DNA of 40,811 bases from an uncultured Myxococcales bacterium. Lineage in GTDB: Bacteria; Myxococcota_A; Polyangia; Polyangiales; Polyangiaceae. Under the pieces are notes generated by a model that ran no database searches, was not told the DNA's origin, and was given only the letters and a program-made list of their open reading frames with translations. Positions 24,995 through 34,050 of the stretch are shown piece after piece. How positions within the stretch are numbered: the stretch's first letter is position 1; every line of letters begins with the position of its first letter. The stretch lies in assembly GCA_937902985.1 (NCBI GenBank), contig CALFNG010000383.1:1-40811 (forward strand), given 5' to 3'. The translations under genes and the position numbers were made by a program.

Positions 24995-26317
24995 ATGGCG
25001 AAGATCGACCCCGGCGCGTGGCTCGTCGTATGCAGCGCGCTCGTACTGCTGATGGCGCCCGCCCTCGCGCTCTTCTACGCCGGTCGCGCCCCCGGGGCGA
25101 ACCCGAAGTCGATGCTGATCCGGTGGCTCGTCGCCCTGCCAATCCTCGCCATTCAGTGGGTCCTGTTCGGATACTCTCTCGCCTTCGGACCGACGCGACA
25201 CGGTCTCATTGGCGGTCTCGCGTACGCAGGAATGACCGGCGGCATCACGGACGTGCGCGGCGCCGTTCCAGCGATCGCCTTCGCGGCATGCCGCATGATG
25301 TTCGCGGTGATCGCGCCCGCGCTCATCTCGGGCGCGCTGGGCGCGCGAATGAAGCTCGGCGCCTACGTCGCGTTCGTCCTGTTCTGGTCGACCCTCGTCT
25401 ACGATCCGGTGGCCCACTGGCTGTGGGGGCACGGGGGTTGGCTCTCCCGCATCGGCGCGATCGACTTCGGCGGCGGCATCGTGGTCCATTGCACGACCGG
25501 CGTCTCCGCCGTGGTGTGCGCGCTGGTGATCGCGGAGCGCCCCAGCGATCCCGAGCGCCGGACGCTCGCCAGCGCGCTCGCCGGCGCCGCCGTGCTCTGG
25601 TTCGGCTGGTCGGCCTTGAACGCGGGTTCGGCTCTGGCCAGCGGGATCGTGCTCGGCCCGGCCTTCGTCACGACGCAGCTCGGCGCCGCGGGCGGAGGGC
25701 TCGGCTGGCTCGTCGTGGAGTGGTCGCAGCGCGGTCGACCGACGGCGATCGGCGTCGCCTACGGCGTGGTCTCGGGCCTCGTCGCGACGACGCCCGCCGC
25801 AGGGTACGTCGCTCCCTCGGCGGCCGTCGCAATCGGCTTCATCGCAGGCGCCGTGGGATATGGAACGGGCCTCGGCGTCGTCTGCGGCCTCGTTGCCGGC
25901 CTCCTGGCGATCACTGCGGGCGCGGGACACGTCGAGCCCGTGATGGCGATCGCGCTCGCCGGCATCGCGGGTGCCATCTGCTACGCGGCGGTGCTGCTCA
26001 AGGGTCGCTTCGGCTCACCGCGGGCGCCGGACCCCTTCGGAGTTCAAGGTGTCGGCGGTCTCGCGGGCGCATTGCTCACGGGCGTCTTCGCCCAGAAGGC
26101 GCTCAATCACGCGGGTGCGAACGGCGCGCTCTTCGGAAACCTGAGCCAGCTCGCGGTCCAGGCCGTCGCCTGCGTCGCGATCGGCGCCTACGCCGCGGTC
26201 GGCACGTTCGTGATCCTGAAGCTGATCGACGCGACGATCGGTCTCCGCGTCCCCGAGGTTCGCTTGCCGGAGGGGGCCGAAGCGCTCGCGGAGCCCCCCA
26301 CCGCGCGCGCCGCCTAG
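24995..26317 (+). CDS. Amt/AmtB-family ammonium transporter, atypical pore residues
   Basis: 440 residues with about 11 membrane helices from ATG 24995. Family landmarks: LFYAGR, VLFGYSLAFGP, RMMFAVIAPALISGAL, YDPVAHWLWGHGGWL, DFGGGIVVHCTTGVSA, LNAGSALAS, DPFGVQGVGGLAGALLTGVF. Matching E. coli AmtB (established family knowledge), Asp160 (D157 here), Trp148 (W144), Phe107 (F103), Ser219 (S212) and the first pore His168 (H165) are present. The second pore His318 is Gln (Q351), and the second gate Phe215 is Leu (L208). These positions control ammonium deprotonation and gating, so transport or sensing may be changed. No glnK/PII gene follows. Convergent with the ScfR-type regulator. Confidence 0.9.
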   Translation: MAKIDPGAWLVVCSALVLLMAPALALFYAGRAPGANPKSMLIRWLVALPILAIQWVLFGYSLAFGPTRHGLIGGLAYAGMTGGITDVRGAVPAIAFAACRMMFAVIAPALISGALGARMKLGAYVAFVLFWSTLVYDPVAHWLWGHGGWLSRIGAIDFGGGIVVHCTTGVSAVVCALVIAERPSDPERRTLASALAGAAVLWFGWSALNAGSALASGIVLGPAFVTTQLGAAGGGLGWLVVEWSQRGRPTAIGVAYGVVSGLVATTPAAGYVAPSAAVAIGFIAGAVGYGTGLGVVCGLVAGLLAITAGAGHVEPVMAIALAGIAGAICYAAVLLKGRFGSPRAPDPFGVQGVGGLAGALLTGVFAQKALNHAGANGALFGNLSQLAVQAVACVAIGAYAAVGTFVILKLIDATIGLRVPEVRLPEGAEALAEPPTARAA

Positions 26318-26343
26318 AGCGAGCGACGGCCGAGACCCGTTCA

Positions 26344-27798
26344 TCAGCGAAGGACGCGAAGCGGAACGGGCGCGTAGAGCGACACGCCGCGCACGTTCTC
26401 GTCGACATGAAGCGGATGACGGATCGACGGGAACGCTCGTTGCTCACAGTCGGTTCGCTCGCACAGGCGGCAGGTCACGCCAACGGGGGTCGCACTGTGC
26501 GCGCTCTCGAGATCGATGCCGTCGGAGTAGACCATCTGGCGTGCGTGCTCGACGCGACACCCCAGCCCGATCGACTGAACCGGTTGCTGCGCGTGGTAAC
26601 CGCTGGAGTCTTTGTGAATGGTGCGAGCGATGCAAAAATACGTCGCCCCATCGGTGAAGCGCGAGAGCTGGATGCGGATCATTCCCGGCGTCATGAACGC
26701 GGCGAACACGTTCCAGCGTGGGCACGCGCCCGAGAAGCGCGCGAAGCGAATGCCGCTCGAGCTGAATCGCTTCGAGATGTTCCCGGCGACGTCGATCCGG
26801 ATCATGTGGAACGGCACGGCCTCTGCGCTCGGTCTTCGCAGCGTCGTGAAGCGGTGACAGAGCTGCTCGAACCCCACCCGGAAGCGGCGGCCGATGACGT
26901 CGAGGTCATAGCGCTCCGCGCGGCACGCCTCGAGGAACGGCATGTACGGCATGAGCACCGCGCCCGCGAAGTAGTTCGCGAGCGCCACACGCGCCAGGCC
27001 GCGAGACTCGTCGGTCGTCAGGTGCGCGTCGGCGAGCAAGCGATCGATGCCGGCGTGCCCCGCCAGGAGCGCGATCTGGTGCGCGAGCTGGAACGTCCGC
27101 GATCGCGTCGGCAGGAGCTCGCTCAGCGTCAGGATCTTTTTCTCGACCTCGAAGCGGCGTAGGATTCCGCGCTCCGCTTCGCCGCGCGCGATGCGGACGT
27201 GCACCCCGTGTTGCTTGTCGAGGTATCGAATGAGCCCCGGGTACAGCTCTTCGGGATCGAGGCGGGCCTTCTTCCACAGCTCCTCTGCGCCCTCTTCGAG
27301 CTCGGGGAAGTAGTTCATATGGCCCTGAATCAGGTCGCTCACCTCTTCCGACGGGAGGAGCGACCGGTCCGGCCCCGTCGCGTCTTCGCCGTCGAGCCGC
27401 GAGGCGAGCTCCTCGCCGGCCGCACGTTGCGTCTTGTAAGAGGTGTAGAGAGCGAGCATCGCCCTCGCGACCTGCGGCTGGTTAACCGCGAGGTCCCGAA
27501 CGTCGGTCGACGCCAGGAGGTGGCCGTCGAAGAGGGGATCGGAGAACGCCTCGAGGAGGTCATGCACGAGGCGCGCGTCGTCGTCGGCGCCGAACGCGTG
27601 CAGATCGATCCCGAAGAGCTGCGCCAGCTTGATGAGAAGCGCCGCGGGGAGAGGCCGCCGGTTCGATTCGATGAGGTTGAGATAACTAGGTGAGATGCCT
27701 AGTCTTTCGGCCAGCTGTACCTGGCTCAAGATCTCCCGGCGCCGAAGGGCGCGCACCTTGGGACCGAGCTTCGGCAGCTCTCTGCTCGGTTGACTCAT
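26344..27798 (-). CDS. XRE-family regulator of the RamB/ScfR (short-chain fatty acyl) type
   Basis: 484 residues from ATG 27798. An N-terminal XRE helix-turn-helix (VRALRRREILSQVQLAERLGISPSYLNLIESNRRPL) is followed by an ImmA/IrrE-like middle domain in which the usual HExxH is degenerate (FQLAHQIALL), then the ScfR C-terminal domain with a cysteine cluster (CRLCERTDCEQRAFP) and SGACPRWN. RamB of Corynebacterium and related ScfRs control glyoxylate-cycle and acetate genes and respond to acyl-CoA-type signals. Its divergent position from aceB-aceA strongly supports the same role here. ATG 27831 is an alternative start, but it lies within a TGACA/TGTCA palindrome, so 27798 is preferred. Confidence 0.9.
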   Translation of the reverse strand: MSQPSRELPKLGPKVRALRRREILSQVQLAERLGISPSYLNLIESNRRPLPAALLIKLAQLFGIDLHAFGADDDARLVHDLLEAFSDPLFDGHLLASTDVRDLAVNQPQVARAMLALYTSYKTQRAAGEELASRLDGEDATGPDRSLLPSEEVSDLIQGHMNYFPELEEGAEELWKKARLDPEELYPGLIRYLDKQHGVHVRIARGEAERGILRRFEVEKKILTLSELLPTRSRTFQLAHQIALLAGHAGIDRLLADAHLTTDESRGLARVALANYFAGAVLMPYMPFLEACRAERYDLDVIGRRFRVGFEQLCHRFTTLRRPSAEAVPFHMIRIDVAGNISKRFSSSGIRFARFSGACPRWNVFAAFMTPGMIRIQLSRFTDGATYFCIARTIHKDSSGYHAQQPVQSIGLGCRVEHARQMVYSDGIDLESAHSATPVGVTCRLCERTDCEQRAFPSIRHPLHVDENVRGVSLYAPVPLRVLR

Positions 27799-27825
27799 GA
27801 CCTTGGTTGCATCTCCGCCAGACGT

Positions 27826-27862
27826 TGACATACTGTCACAGATTTACAACGTGTCATTGACA
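27826..27862. promoter_or_regulatory. Twin palindromic operator candidates between scfR and aceB
   Basis: TGACA-TAC-TGTCA (27826-27838) is a perfect 5-3-5 inverted repeat. TGTCA-T-TGACA (27852-27862) is the same half-sites in everted order, 13 bases further on. Both lie in the short divergent region between the ScfR-type regulator and aceB. TTGACA at 27857-27862 could also serve as a -35 element. Likely the site where the regulator controls itself and aceBA (inference). Confidence 0.6.
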
Positions 27863-27901
27863 ATTCTGAACGAGGCCTTCTTCAACGAGCTTTTCGAGCG
27901 C

Positions 27902-27930
27902 TTGACCGTTCCTGAGCAATGTTTCATGTA
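27902..27930 (+). promoter_or_regulatory. Possible promoter of aceB
   Basis: TTGACC (27902-27907) and CATGTA (27925-27930) are 17 bases apart, a plausible sigma-70-like pair. It would give a very short leader before ATG 27940. The -10 match is poor, so this is a weak call; the TTGACA at 27857 is an alternative -35. Confidence 0.3.
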
Positions 27931-27939
27931 AGGTGCGCG

Positions 27940-29565
27940 ATGTCGGATGCCTCGGCCCTTCAGCCTGAAAAAGCCTTCCCCCAAGGCGTGTCGCTAGTCG
28001 GTCCGACCCGACCGGATTATTCCCGTGTATTGACGCCGGCTGCGGTCTCCTTCGTGACCGATCTTGCGCGCACGTTCAGGCCGCGCCTCGAGGAGCTGCT
28101 CGCCCGCCGGGCGGCCAGGCAGGTTCAGTTTGACGCGGGGGCGCGCCCCGACTTTCTCGGCGAGACCGCCGACATGCGCGCGCGCGACTGGAAGGTCGCG
28201 GCGTTGCCGGGCGACCTGCTCGACCGTCGCACGGAGATCACCGGCCCGACCGACCGGAAGATGGTCATCAACGCGCTCAATTCGGGCGCGAGCGTCTTCA
28301 TGGCGGACTTCGAAGACGCCAACAGTCCCACCTGGGACAACATGGTCGATGGCCAGCTCAACCTGGCAGACGCGGTGCGGCGGACGATCACGCTGACGGC
28401 CGAGACGGGCAAGAAGTACGCGCTCAAAGAGAAGACCGCCGTGCTCTTCGTCCGACCGCGCGGCTGGCACCTCGTCGAGCGGCACATGGTCGTCGACGGC
28501 AAGCCCGTCCCCGGGGGTCTCTTCGATTTCGGGATGTTCTTCTTCCACAACGCGCGTGAGGCGATGGCGCGCGGCACGGGCCCCTATTTTTACCTGCCGA
28601 AGATGGAGAGCCACCTCGAGGCTCGCCTGTGGAACGACGTGTTCGTCCGCGCCCAAGCCAAGCTCGGGGTCCCGCAGGGGACGATCAAGGCGACCTGTCT
28701 CATCGAGACGTTGCCCGCCGCGTTCGAGATGGACGAGTTCCTCTACGAACTCCGCGAGCACTCGGCGGGCCTCAACTGCGGGCGCTGGGACTACATCTTC
28801 AGCTTCATCAAGAAGCGCGCGAACGACCCGGCGGCGGTGTTGCCCGACCGCTCGCAAATCACGATGGACAAGGGGTTCCTGGCGGCCTACGTCAAGCTCC
28901 TCATCAAGACGTGCCATCGACGCGGCGTCCACGCGATGGGCGGCATGGCCGCGCAGATTCCCATCAAAGACGATCCGGCGGCCAACGAGGCGGCCCTCGA
29001 GAAGGTCCGCGCCGACAAGCTCCGCGAGGTCACGGCGGGGCACGACGGAACGTGGGTCGCGCATCCGGGGCTCGTGCCCATCGCCAAGGCGATCTTCGAC
29101 GCGCACATGTCGGGGCCAAATCAGCTCGGCGTCTTGCGGGAAGACGTGCACGTCGGTCAGGCCGACCTCCTGCAAGTTCCCGAAGGGGCGCGCACCGACG
29201 ACGGCCTCCGGCACAACGTCCGGGTGGGCATTCAGTACATCGAGGCCTGGCTCAGAGGGAACGGCTGCGTTCCGCTCTATCACCTGATGGAAGACGCCGC
29301 GACCGCGGAGATCTCCCGGGCGCAGGTCTGGCAGTGGCTGCGCCACAAGGCCACCGTCGACGGAATCCCGTTCGAGAAGGACCGCTTCGCCCGCGTCGTC
29401 GAAGAAGAGATGCAGCGGATCCGCCGCGAGGTGGGCGACGCCCGGTTCACCGGGGGTCGCTTCCCCGAGGCGCGCGAGCTCTTCGTCCGGCTGTCGACGG
29501 CCCCGAAGTTCGAGGACTTCTTGACCCTGGCTGCGTATGACCTGCTCGTCACGGAATCGAAATAG
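27940..29565 (+). CDS. aceB: Malate synthase A
   Basis: Condenses glyoxylate with acetyl-CoA to malate, the second step of the glyoxylate shunt. 541 residues, the size of the A-type enzyme. Family signatures: [85 protein letters not shown] and [12 protein letters not shown] 27940 has AAGG seven bases upstream and starts just before the conserved region; the ATG at 27919 would add seven residues. Fourteen bases separate its stop from aceA, so they form an operon, presumably controlled by the divergent ScfR-type gene. Expected to be induced on acetate or fatty acids. Confidence 0.96.
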   Translation: MSDASALQPEKAFPQGVSLVGPTRPDYSRVLTPAAVSFVTDLARTFRPRLEELLARRAARQVQFDAGARPDFLGETADMRARDWKVAALPGDLLDRRTEITGPTDRKMVINALNSGASVFMADFEDANSPTWDNMVDGQLNLADAVRRTITLTAETGKKYALKEKTAVLFVRPRGWHLVERHMVVDGKPVPGGLFDFGMFFFHNAREAMARGTGPYFYLPKMESHLEARLWNDVFVRAQAKLGVPQGTIKATCLIETLPAAFEMDEFLYELREHSAGLNCGRWDYIFSFIKKRANDPAAVLPDRSQITMDKGFLAAYVKLLIKTCHRRGVHAMGGMAAQIPIKDDPAANEAALEKVRADKLREVTAGHDGTWVAHPGLVPIAKAIFDAHMSGPNQLGVLREDVHVGQADLLQVPEGARTDDGLRHNVRVGIQYIEAWLRGNGCVPLYHLMEDAATAEISRAQVWQWLRHKATVDGIPFEKDRFARVVEEEMQRIRREVGDARFTGGRFPEARELFVRLSTAPKFEDFLTLAAYDLLVTESK

Positions 29566-29579
29566 GAGAATCACGTCCC

Positions 29580-30851
29580 ATGTCTACTGCGACTCAAGCC
29601 GCTTCCGGCGAACGCCTGCATGCAGCGCGCTTCGACGGCATCGTTCGTCCCTACTCCAAAGCAGACGTGGAACGGCTGCGCGGCTCGGTACACATCGAAC
29701 ACACCCTCGCCAGGCTGGGGGCCAAGCGCCTCTGGGAGCTCCTCCACAGCGAGGCGTACATCAACGCGCTCGGCGCCATGTCCGGCAACCAGGCCGTCCA
29801 GCAGGTCCGCGCCGGCCTCAAGGCCATCTACCTCTCGGGCTGGCAGGTCGCGGCGGACGCGAACCTCGCGGGCCAGATGTACCCGGACCAGTCGCTCTAC
29901 CCGGCGAACAGCGTCCCCGCCGTCGTCAAGAAGATCAACGCGGCGCTCGAGCGCGCGGATCAGATCGAGCACGGCGAGGGAAAGAGCGAACGCAACTGGT
30001 TCGCGCCGATCGTCGCCGACGCGGAAGCAGGGTTCGGCGGTCCGCTGAACGCCTTCGAGCTCATGAAGTCGATGATCGAGGCGGGCGCCGCCGGCGTCCA
30101 TTTCGAAGATCAGCTCGCGAGCGAAAAAAAATGCGGACACATGGGCGGCAAGGTGCTCATCCCCACGGGCGCTTTCATCCGCACACTCATCGCGGCGCGC
30201 CTCGCGGCCGACGTATCGAACGTGCCGACGCTCCTCGTCGCGCGCACCGACGCCGACAGCGCGAAGCTCCTGACGAGCGACATCGACGAGCGCGACCGCC
30301 CGTTCATCCAGTCGGGCGAGCGCACGGCCGAGGGCTTCTACCGGATCAAGCACGGCACCGACACGGCGATCGCCCGTGGCCTTGCCTACGCGCCCTACGC
30401 GGACCTCATCTGGTGCGAGACGAGCACCCCCGACCTCGTTCAGGCGAAGAAGTTCGCTGAGGCGATCCGCGCCAAGTTCCCGAACAAGCCCCTCGCGTAC
30501 AACTGCTCGCCGAGCTTCAACTGGAAGAAGAACCTCGACGACGCGACGATCGCCAAGTTCCAGCGTGAGCTTGGCGCGATGGGTTACAAATTTCAGTTCG
30601 TCACGCTCGCGGGCTTCCACTCGCTCAACTTCGGAATGTTCGAGCTCGCGCACAAGTACAAGGACCGCGGCATGGCGGCGTACAGCGAGCTTCAGCAGGC
30701 GGAGTTCGACGCCGAGAGCCACGGCTACACGGCGACTCGCCACCAGCGCGAGGTCGGCACCGGCTACTTCGATCAGGTCGCCGAGGTCATTTCGGGCGGC
30801 AAGGCGTCGACGCTCGCGCTCGAAGATTCGACCGAAGAGCACCAGTTCTGA
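29580..30851 (+). CDS. aceA: Isocitrate lyase
   Basis: Splits isocitrate to glyoxylate and succinate, bypassing the CO2-losing steps of the TCA cycle. 423 residues. The catalytic signature KKCGHM is present ([19 protein letters not shown]), together with [54 protein letters not shown] and [18 protein letters not shown] lies 10-13 bases upstream of ATG. It ends with a strong hairpin 15 bases after the stop, closing the aceBA operon. Confidence 0.97.
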   Translation: MSTATQAASGERLHAARFDGIVRPYSKADVERLRGSVHIEHTLARLGAKRLWELLHSEAYINALGAMSGNQAVQQVRAGLKAIYLSGWQVAADANLAGQMYPDQSLYPANSVPAVVKKINAALERADQIEHGEGKSERNWFAPIVADAEAGFGGPLNAFELMKSMIEAGAAGVHFEDQLASEKKCGHMGGKVLIPTGAFIRTLIAARLAADVSNVPTLLVARTDADSAKLLTSDIDERDRPFIQSGERTAEGFYRIKHGTDTAIARGLAYAPYADLIWCETSTPDLVQAKKFAEAIRAKFPNKPLAYNCSPSFNWKKNLDDATIAKFQRELGAMGYKFQFVTLAGFHSLNFGMFELAHKYKDRGMAAYSELQQAEFDAESHGYTATRHQREVGTGYFDQVAEVISGGKASTLALEDSTEEHQF

Positions 30852-30866
30852 GCGGGAGCTGATGGC

Positions 30867-30901
30867 TTCGGGTCGCTTTCGGAGGCGAAAGCGTTCCCGA
30901 A
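30867..30901 (+). terminator. Hairpin terminator after aceA
   Basis: The stem CGCTTTCG/CGAAAGCG (30874-30881 and 30886-30893) with loop GAGG is extended by TTCGGG (30867-30872) pairing with CCCGAA (30896-30901) across a 1x2 internal loop. Fourteen base pairs in total. A short TTTT follows at 30912-30915, separated by GC-rich bases, so it may be a Rho-independent-like terminator or an mRNA 3' stabiliser. Confidence 0.7.
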
Positions 30902-30979
30902 CCCGCTCGCGTTTTGTGGGCCGTTCCTCGAAACGCTGGCGTCCGCGGTTTCTCCGATGCAGGGTTATCGGTAGCCGCC

Positions 30980-32770
30980 ATGCGTAATCGCCTGTTCGCG
31001 TCCGCCGTTGCAAGCCTCGCTGGTAGTGCTGCTCTCTTGCTGAGCGGCTCCATCGCCCTCGCCGACGAGAGCGACCGCCATTCCGTCGACCCGACCTTCG
31101 GCCCCGACGCGACGGTCGCTGGAACCGACACGATCGAAGGCGAGCTCGCCATCGACGTCCGTGACGACGCCACGGCGGCCGATCTGGCCGACCTCAGCGC
31201 GCGATACGGCGTGACGATGCGGCCGAGCAGCGCGTGGAGCACCACGCACGACAAGCTGGAAATCGCCGACGTCGATCCGGCCCGCGAAGACGCCGTCATC
31301 GAGGCTCTGTCGGGCGATCCGCGCATCGAGCACGTCGAGCCCATGGCCATCTACCGCGAGACCTTCGTTCCCGACGATCCGCTGTACGCCAGCAAGCAGT
31401 GGAACCTGCGCCGCGTGGGCGCCGAGAAGGCGTGGAGCTACTCGTGCGGTCAGGGCGTCACGGTCGCCGTGATCGACACCGGCGTCGCGTGCTTCGACAA
31501 GGGCCCGTTTTCGCGCGGCACCGACCTCGCTGGCACGCGGTGCGAGGGCGGGTGGAACTTCGTCACCGACACGCGCGAGGCCTACGACGATCAGGGCCAC
31601 GGCACTCACGTCGCGGGCACGATCGCGCAGACCACGCACAACGGCGTCGGCGCGGCGGGCCTCGCCTTCTGCGCGTCGCTGATGCCCGTGAAGGTGCTCA
31701 ACAAGCAAGGCTTCGGCAGCGTGGCGAACGTCGCCGAGGGCATCCGATTCGCAGCCGACGAGGGCGCTCAGATCATCAATCTCTCGCTGGGCGGGCCCAT
31801 CAAGAGCGGCATCTTGAAGGACGCCGTCGATCACGCGCTGGCGAGGGGGGTCGTGATCGTGGCGGCGGCGGGCAACAGCGGCAAGCGCGTCGGTTGGCCG
31901 GCCGCGTACCCGGGCGTCGTCGCCGTCAGCGCAACCGACGACACGGACACCATCGCCTGGTTCTCCTCGCGCGGGCCGGAGGTCGGCATCGCGGCCCCCG
32001 GCGTGGGCGTCACCCAGCAGACGATCTGCAACGGCGGTCGAGACAAGTGCGAGATCTTCGGCACGTTCAACGGCACGAGCATGGCTTCGCCGCACGTGGC
32101 CGGCGTCGCCGCGATGATCGAGGCCCTCGGCGTCACGCGTGCCGACGCCGTGCGCGACGCCCTCTTCGGCGGCGCGCGCGCGCCGACCGCGGGGTCGGAC
32201 CCGAACCTTTACGGCGCGGGCATCCTCGACGGAGGCGCTGCGACTTCGCGCGTCTTCTGGTCGCACTGGGGTCTGCGCGCCCTCGCGCTCCTCGGCCTGG
32301 GCCTGGTGGTGCGCCGCCGGATCGGCAAGCGCGGGGGGTGCATGACGCGGCACCCCGGCGCGTGGTTTGGGACGGCGCTGGCCAGCGTGGGCATTCTTTC
32401 GTTCGCCCCCCTCGCAGGGTGGCTAAACCAGTCAGGAAGGGCCCGCGACTTCGTGGAGCTGGCGATGCGCCCGCTGGGCGAGTGGGACGGGCTGCTCTGG
32501 GGGGCAGGTGCCCATCAATGGCTACTTCTCGCGAGCGCTCTACCAACCCTGGCGCTTGCGGCCATCGGGTTTCGCAGCCGGCATCTCCGGCCGCTCATCG
32601 GCGGCATCGCGCTCGGCAGCGCGGCTCTGCTGGTCCAGATGGCCTGGTCGGGAGATGCCGGCTTCGTTGCCGGCGCGTTCCTGGCGCGCGTCTGGGAGGT
32701 CGCAAACGCGCTCGTGTGCCTCTGGCTGGCCAGGGTCGCTCTCGAGGACAAGAAGCTCGGCGACGCGTGA
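30980..32770 (+). CDS. Secreted subtilase (S8) with C-terminal membrane domain
   Basis: 596 residues from ATG 30980. A signal peptide (FASAVASLAGSAALLLSGSIALA) is followed by an inhibitor-I9-like propeptide (residues about 50-120), then the S8 catalytic domain: Asp in VAVIDTGVA, His in DQGHGTHVAGT, oxyanion Asn in AAAGNSG, Ser in FNGTSMASPHVAG. After the protease, from about residue 415, there is a hydrophobic helix with a basic stop-transfer (RRRIGKRGG), then four more hydrophobic stretches (GTALASVGILSFAPLAGW to ALVCLWLARVAL). It is thus a membrane-tethered protease with a multi-pass C-terminal domain, an unusual arrangement. Transcribed toward DUF444-SpoVR after 47 bases. Confidence 0.9.
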   Translation: MRNRLFASAVASLAGSAALLLSGSIALADESDRHSVDPTFGPDATVAGTDTIEGELAIDVRDDATAADLADLSARYGVTMRPSSAWSTTHDKLEIADVDPAREDAVIEALSGDPRIEHVEPMAIYRETFVPDDPLYASKQWNLRRVGAEKAWSYSCGQGVTVAVIDTGVACFDKGPFSRGTDLAGTRCEGGWNFVTDTREAYDDQGHGTHVAGTIAQTTHNGVGAAGLAFCASLMPVKVLNKQGFGSVANVAEGIRFAADEGAQIINLSLGGPIKSGILKDAVDHALARGVVIVAAAGNSGKRVGWPAAYPGVVAVSATDDTDTIAWFSSRGPEVGIAAPGVGVTQQTICNGGRDKCEIFGTFNGTSMASPHVAGVAAMIEALGVTRADAVRDALFGGARAPTAGSDPNLYGAGILDGGAATSRVFWSHWGLRALALLGLGLVVRRRIGKRGGCMTRHPGAWFGTALASVGILSFAPLAGWLNQSGRARDFVELAMRPLGEWDGLLWGAGAHQWLLLASALPTLALAAIGFRSRHLRPLIGGIALGSAALLVQMAWSGDAGFVAGAFLARVWEVANALVCLWLARVALEDKKLGDA

Positions 32771-32817
32771 AGGCAAAGTGAGCAGAGATTCCCGAGGGGC
32801 GTTAGACTACGAAAGCG

Positions 32818-33930
32818 ATGTCCCTGAAGATCGACCAGGATCACTCTCGCTTCCGCGCGATCGTCCGCGGCCGGATCAGGCAGAACCTGCGCAAGTACAT
32901 CTCGCAAGGCGAGCTGATCGGTCGTCACGGCAAAGACGTCGTCTCGATCCCGATCCCGCAGATCGACATCCCGCACTTCTCGTTCGGCGACCGCCAACGC
33001 GGGGGAGCGGGGCAGGGCGAAGGCGATCCCGGCGATCCGATGGGCGGCGATCCCGACGGAGAAGAGGGCGAGGGCCGGCAGGCGGGTTCGTCGCCGGGTG
33101 ACCACGCGCTCGAGGTCGACGTCACGCTCGATGAGCTCGCGGCGATCCTCGGGGAAGAGCTGGAGCTGCCCGACATCGAAGACAAGGGCAAGAGCAAGAT
33201 CATCAACGAGAAGGACCGGTACACGAGCATCCGCCGGGTCGGGCCCGAGTCGCTCCGGAACTTCCGGCGGACCTACCGCGAGGCGCTCAAGCGCCAGATC
33301 GCGACGGGCACCTACTCGCCGACGAACCCGGTCGTCGTGCCCATTCCGAGCGACAAGCGCTTCCGGAGCTGGAAGACCGAGGCCGAGCCGGTCGCCAACG
33401 CCGTCATTATCTACATGATGGACGTTTCCGGCTCGATGGGCGACGAGCAGAAAGAGATCGTCCGCATCGAGAGCTTCTGGATCGATGCCTGGCTGCAGAA
33501 GCAATACAAGGGACTCGAGAGTCGTTACATCATCCACGACGCGGTCGCGCGCGAGGTCGATCGCGAGACGTTCTTCCACACGCGCGAGAGCGGCGGGACC
33601 ATGATCTCCAGCGCGTACAAGCTTTGCTCGCAGCTCATCGACGAGCGGTACACCCCCGAGGAGTGGAACATCTATCCGTTCCATTTCTCCGACGGCGACA
33701 ACTGGTCGATGGACGACACGCTCCTGTGCGTCGATCTCCTCAAGAACAAGCTCCTCCCCCGCGTGAACATGTTCGCGTACGGCCAGGTCGAGAGCCCATA
33801 CGGCTCGGGTCAGTTCGTGAAAGACCTCCGCGAACATTTCGGCCGCGACGACCGCGTCGTCACGAGCGAGATCCGCGACAAGGACGCCATCGTGGGCTCC
33901 ATCAAGGAGTTCCTCGGCAAAGGCAACTGA
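32818..33930 (+). CDS. DUF444 protein (YeaH/YhbH family), VWA-containing
   Basis: 370 residues. DUF444 proteins pair with the AAA kinase PrkA and with SpoVR in many bacteria (stress, stationary phase and sporulation links). N-terminus [24 protein letters not shown] and the [20 protein letters not shown] motif are family hallmarks. A Gly/Asp-rich linker follows, then a von Willebrand A-like domain with an intact MIDAS (MMDVSGSMG), [11 protein letters not shown] and HFSDGDNWS. The product is cytoplasmic and of unclear biochemical role. SpoVR follows 120 bases downstream, with a hairpin between; prkA is not in this window. Confidence 0.93.
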   Translation: MSLKIDQDHSRFRAIVRGRIRQNLRKYISQGELIGRHGKDVVSIPIPQIDIPHFSFGDRQRGGAGQGEGDPGDPMGGDPDGEEGEGRQAGSSPGDHALEVDVTLDELAAILGEELELPDIEDKGKSKIINEKDRYTSIRRVGPESLRNFRRTYREALKRQIATGTYSPTNPVVVPIPSDKRFRSWKTEAEPVANAVIIYMMDVSGSMGDEQKEIVRIESFWIDAWLQKQYKGLESRYIIHDAVAREVDRETFFHTRESGGTMISSAYKLCSQLIDERYTPEEWNIYPFHFSDGDNWSMDDTLLCVDLLKNKLLPRVNMFAYGQVESPYGSGQFVKDLREHFGRDDRVVTSEIRDKDAIVGSIKEFLGKGN

Positions 33931-33935
33931 TCCCA

Positions 33936-33955
33936 TGCGTCGATTCCAAGACGCA
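33936..33955 (+). terminator. Small hairpin between DUF444 and spoVR genes
   Basis: TGCGTC (33936-33941) and GACGCA (33950-33955) are perfect complements with an 8-base loop, six bases after the DUF444 stop. No T-run follows, so it is more likely an attenuator or mRNA-processing element than a full terminator. Confidence 0.4.
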
Positions 33956-34050
33956 CGGACCGTCTTCCCGCCTTCCTGTTCAATCGTCTCCTCTCCGGCG
34001 GATGAAGGTGCGGGTAGAGGCGCCGGGCGTGCCGGGCTAAGCTCCTGGTC

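Noticed and set aside
24995-26317. Reading the Amt gene as a pseudogene
   Set aside because: The frame is intact with all helices and most pore residues; two substitutions alone do not indicate decay.
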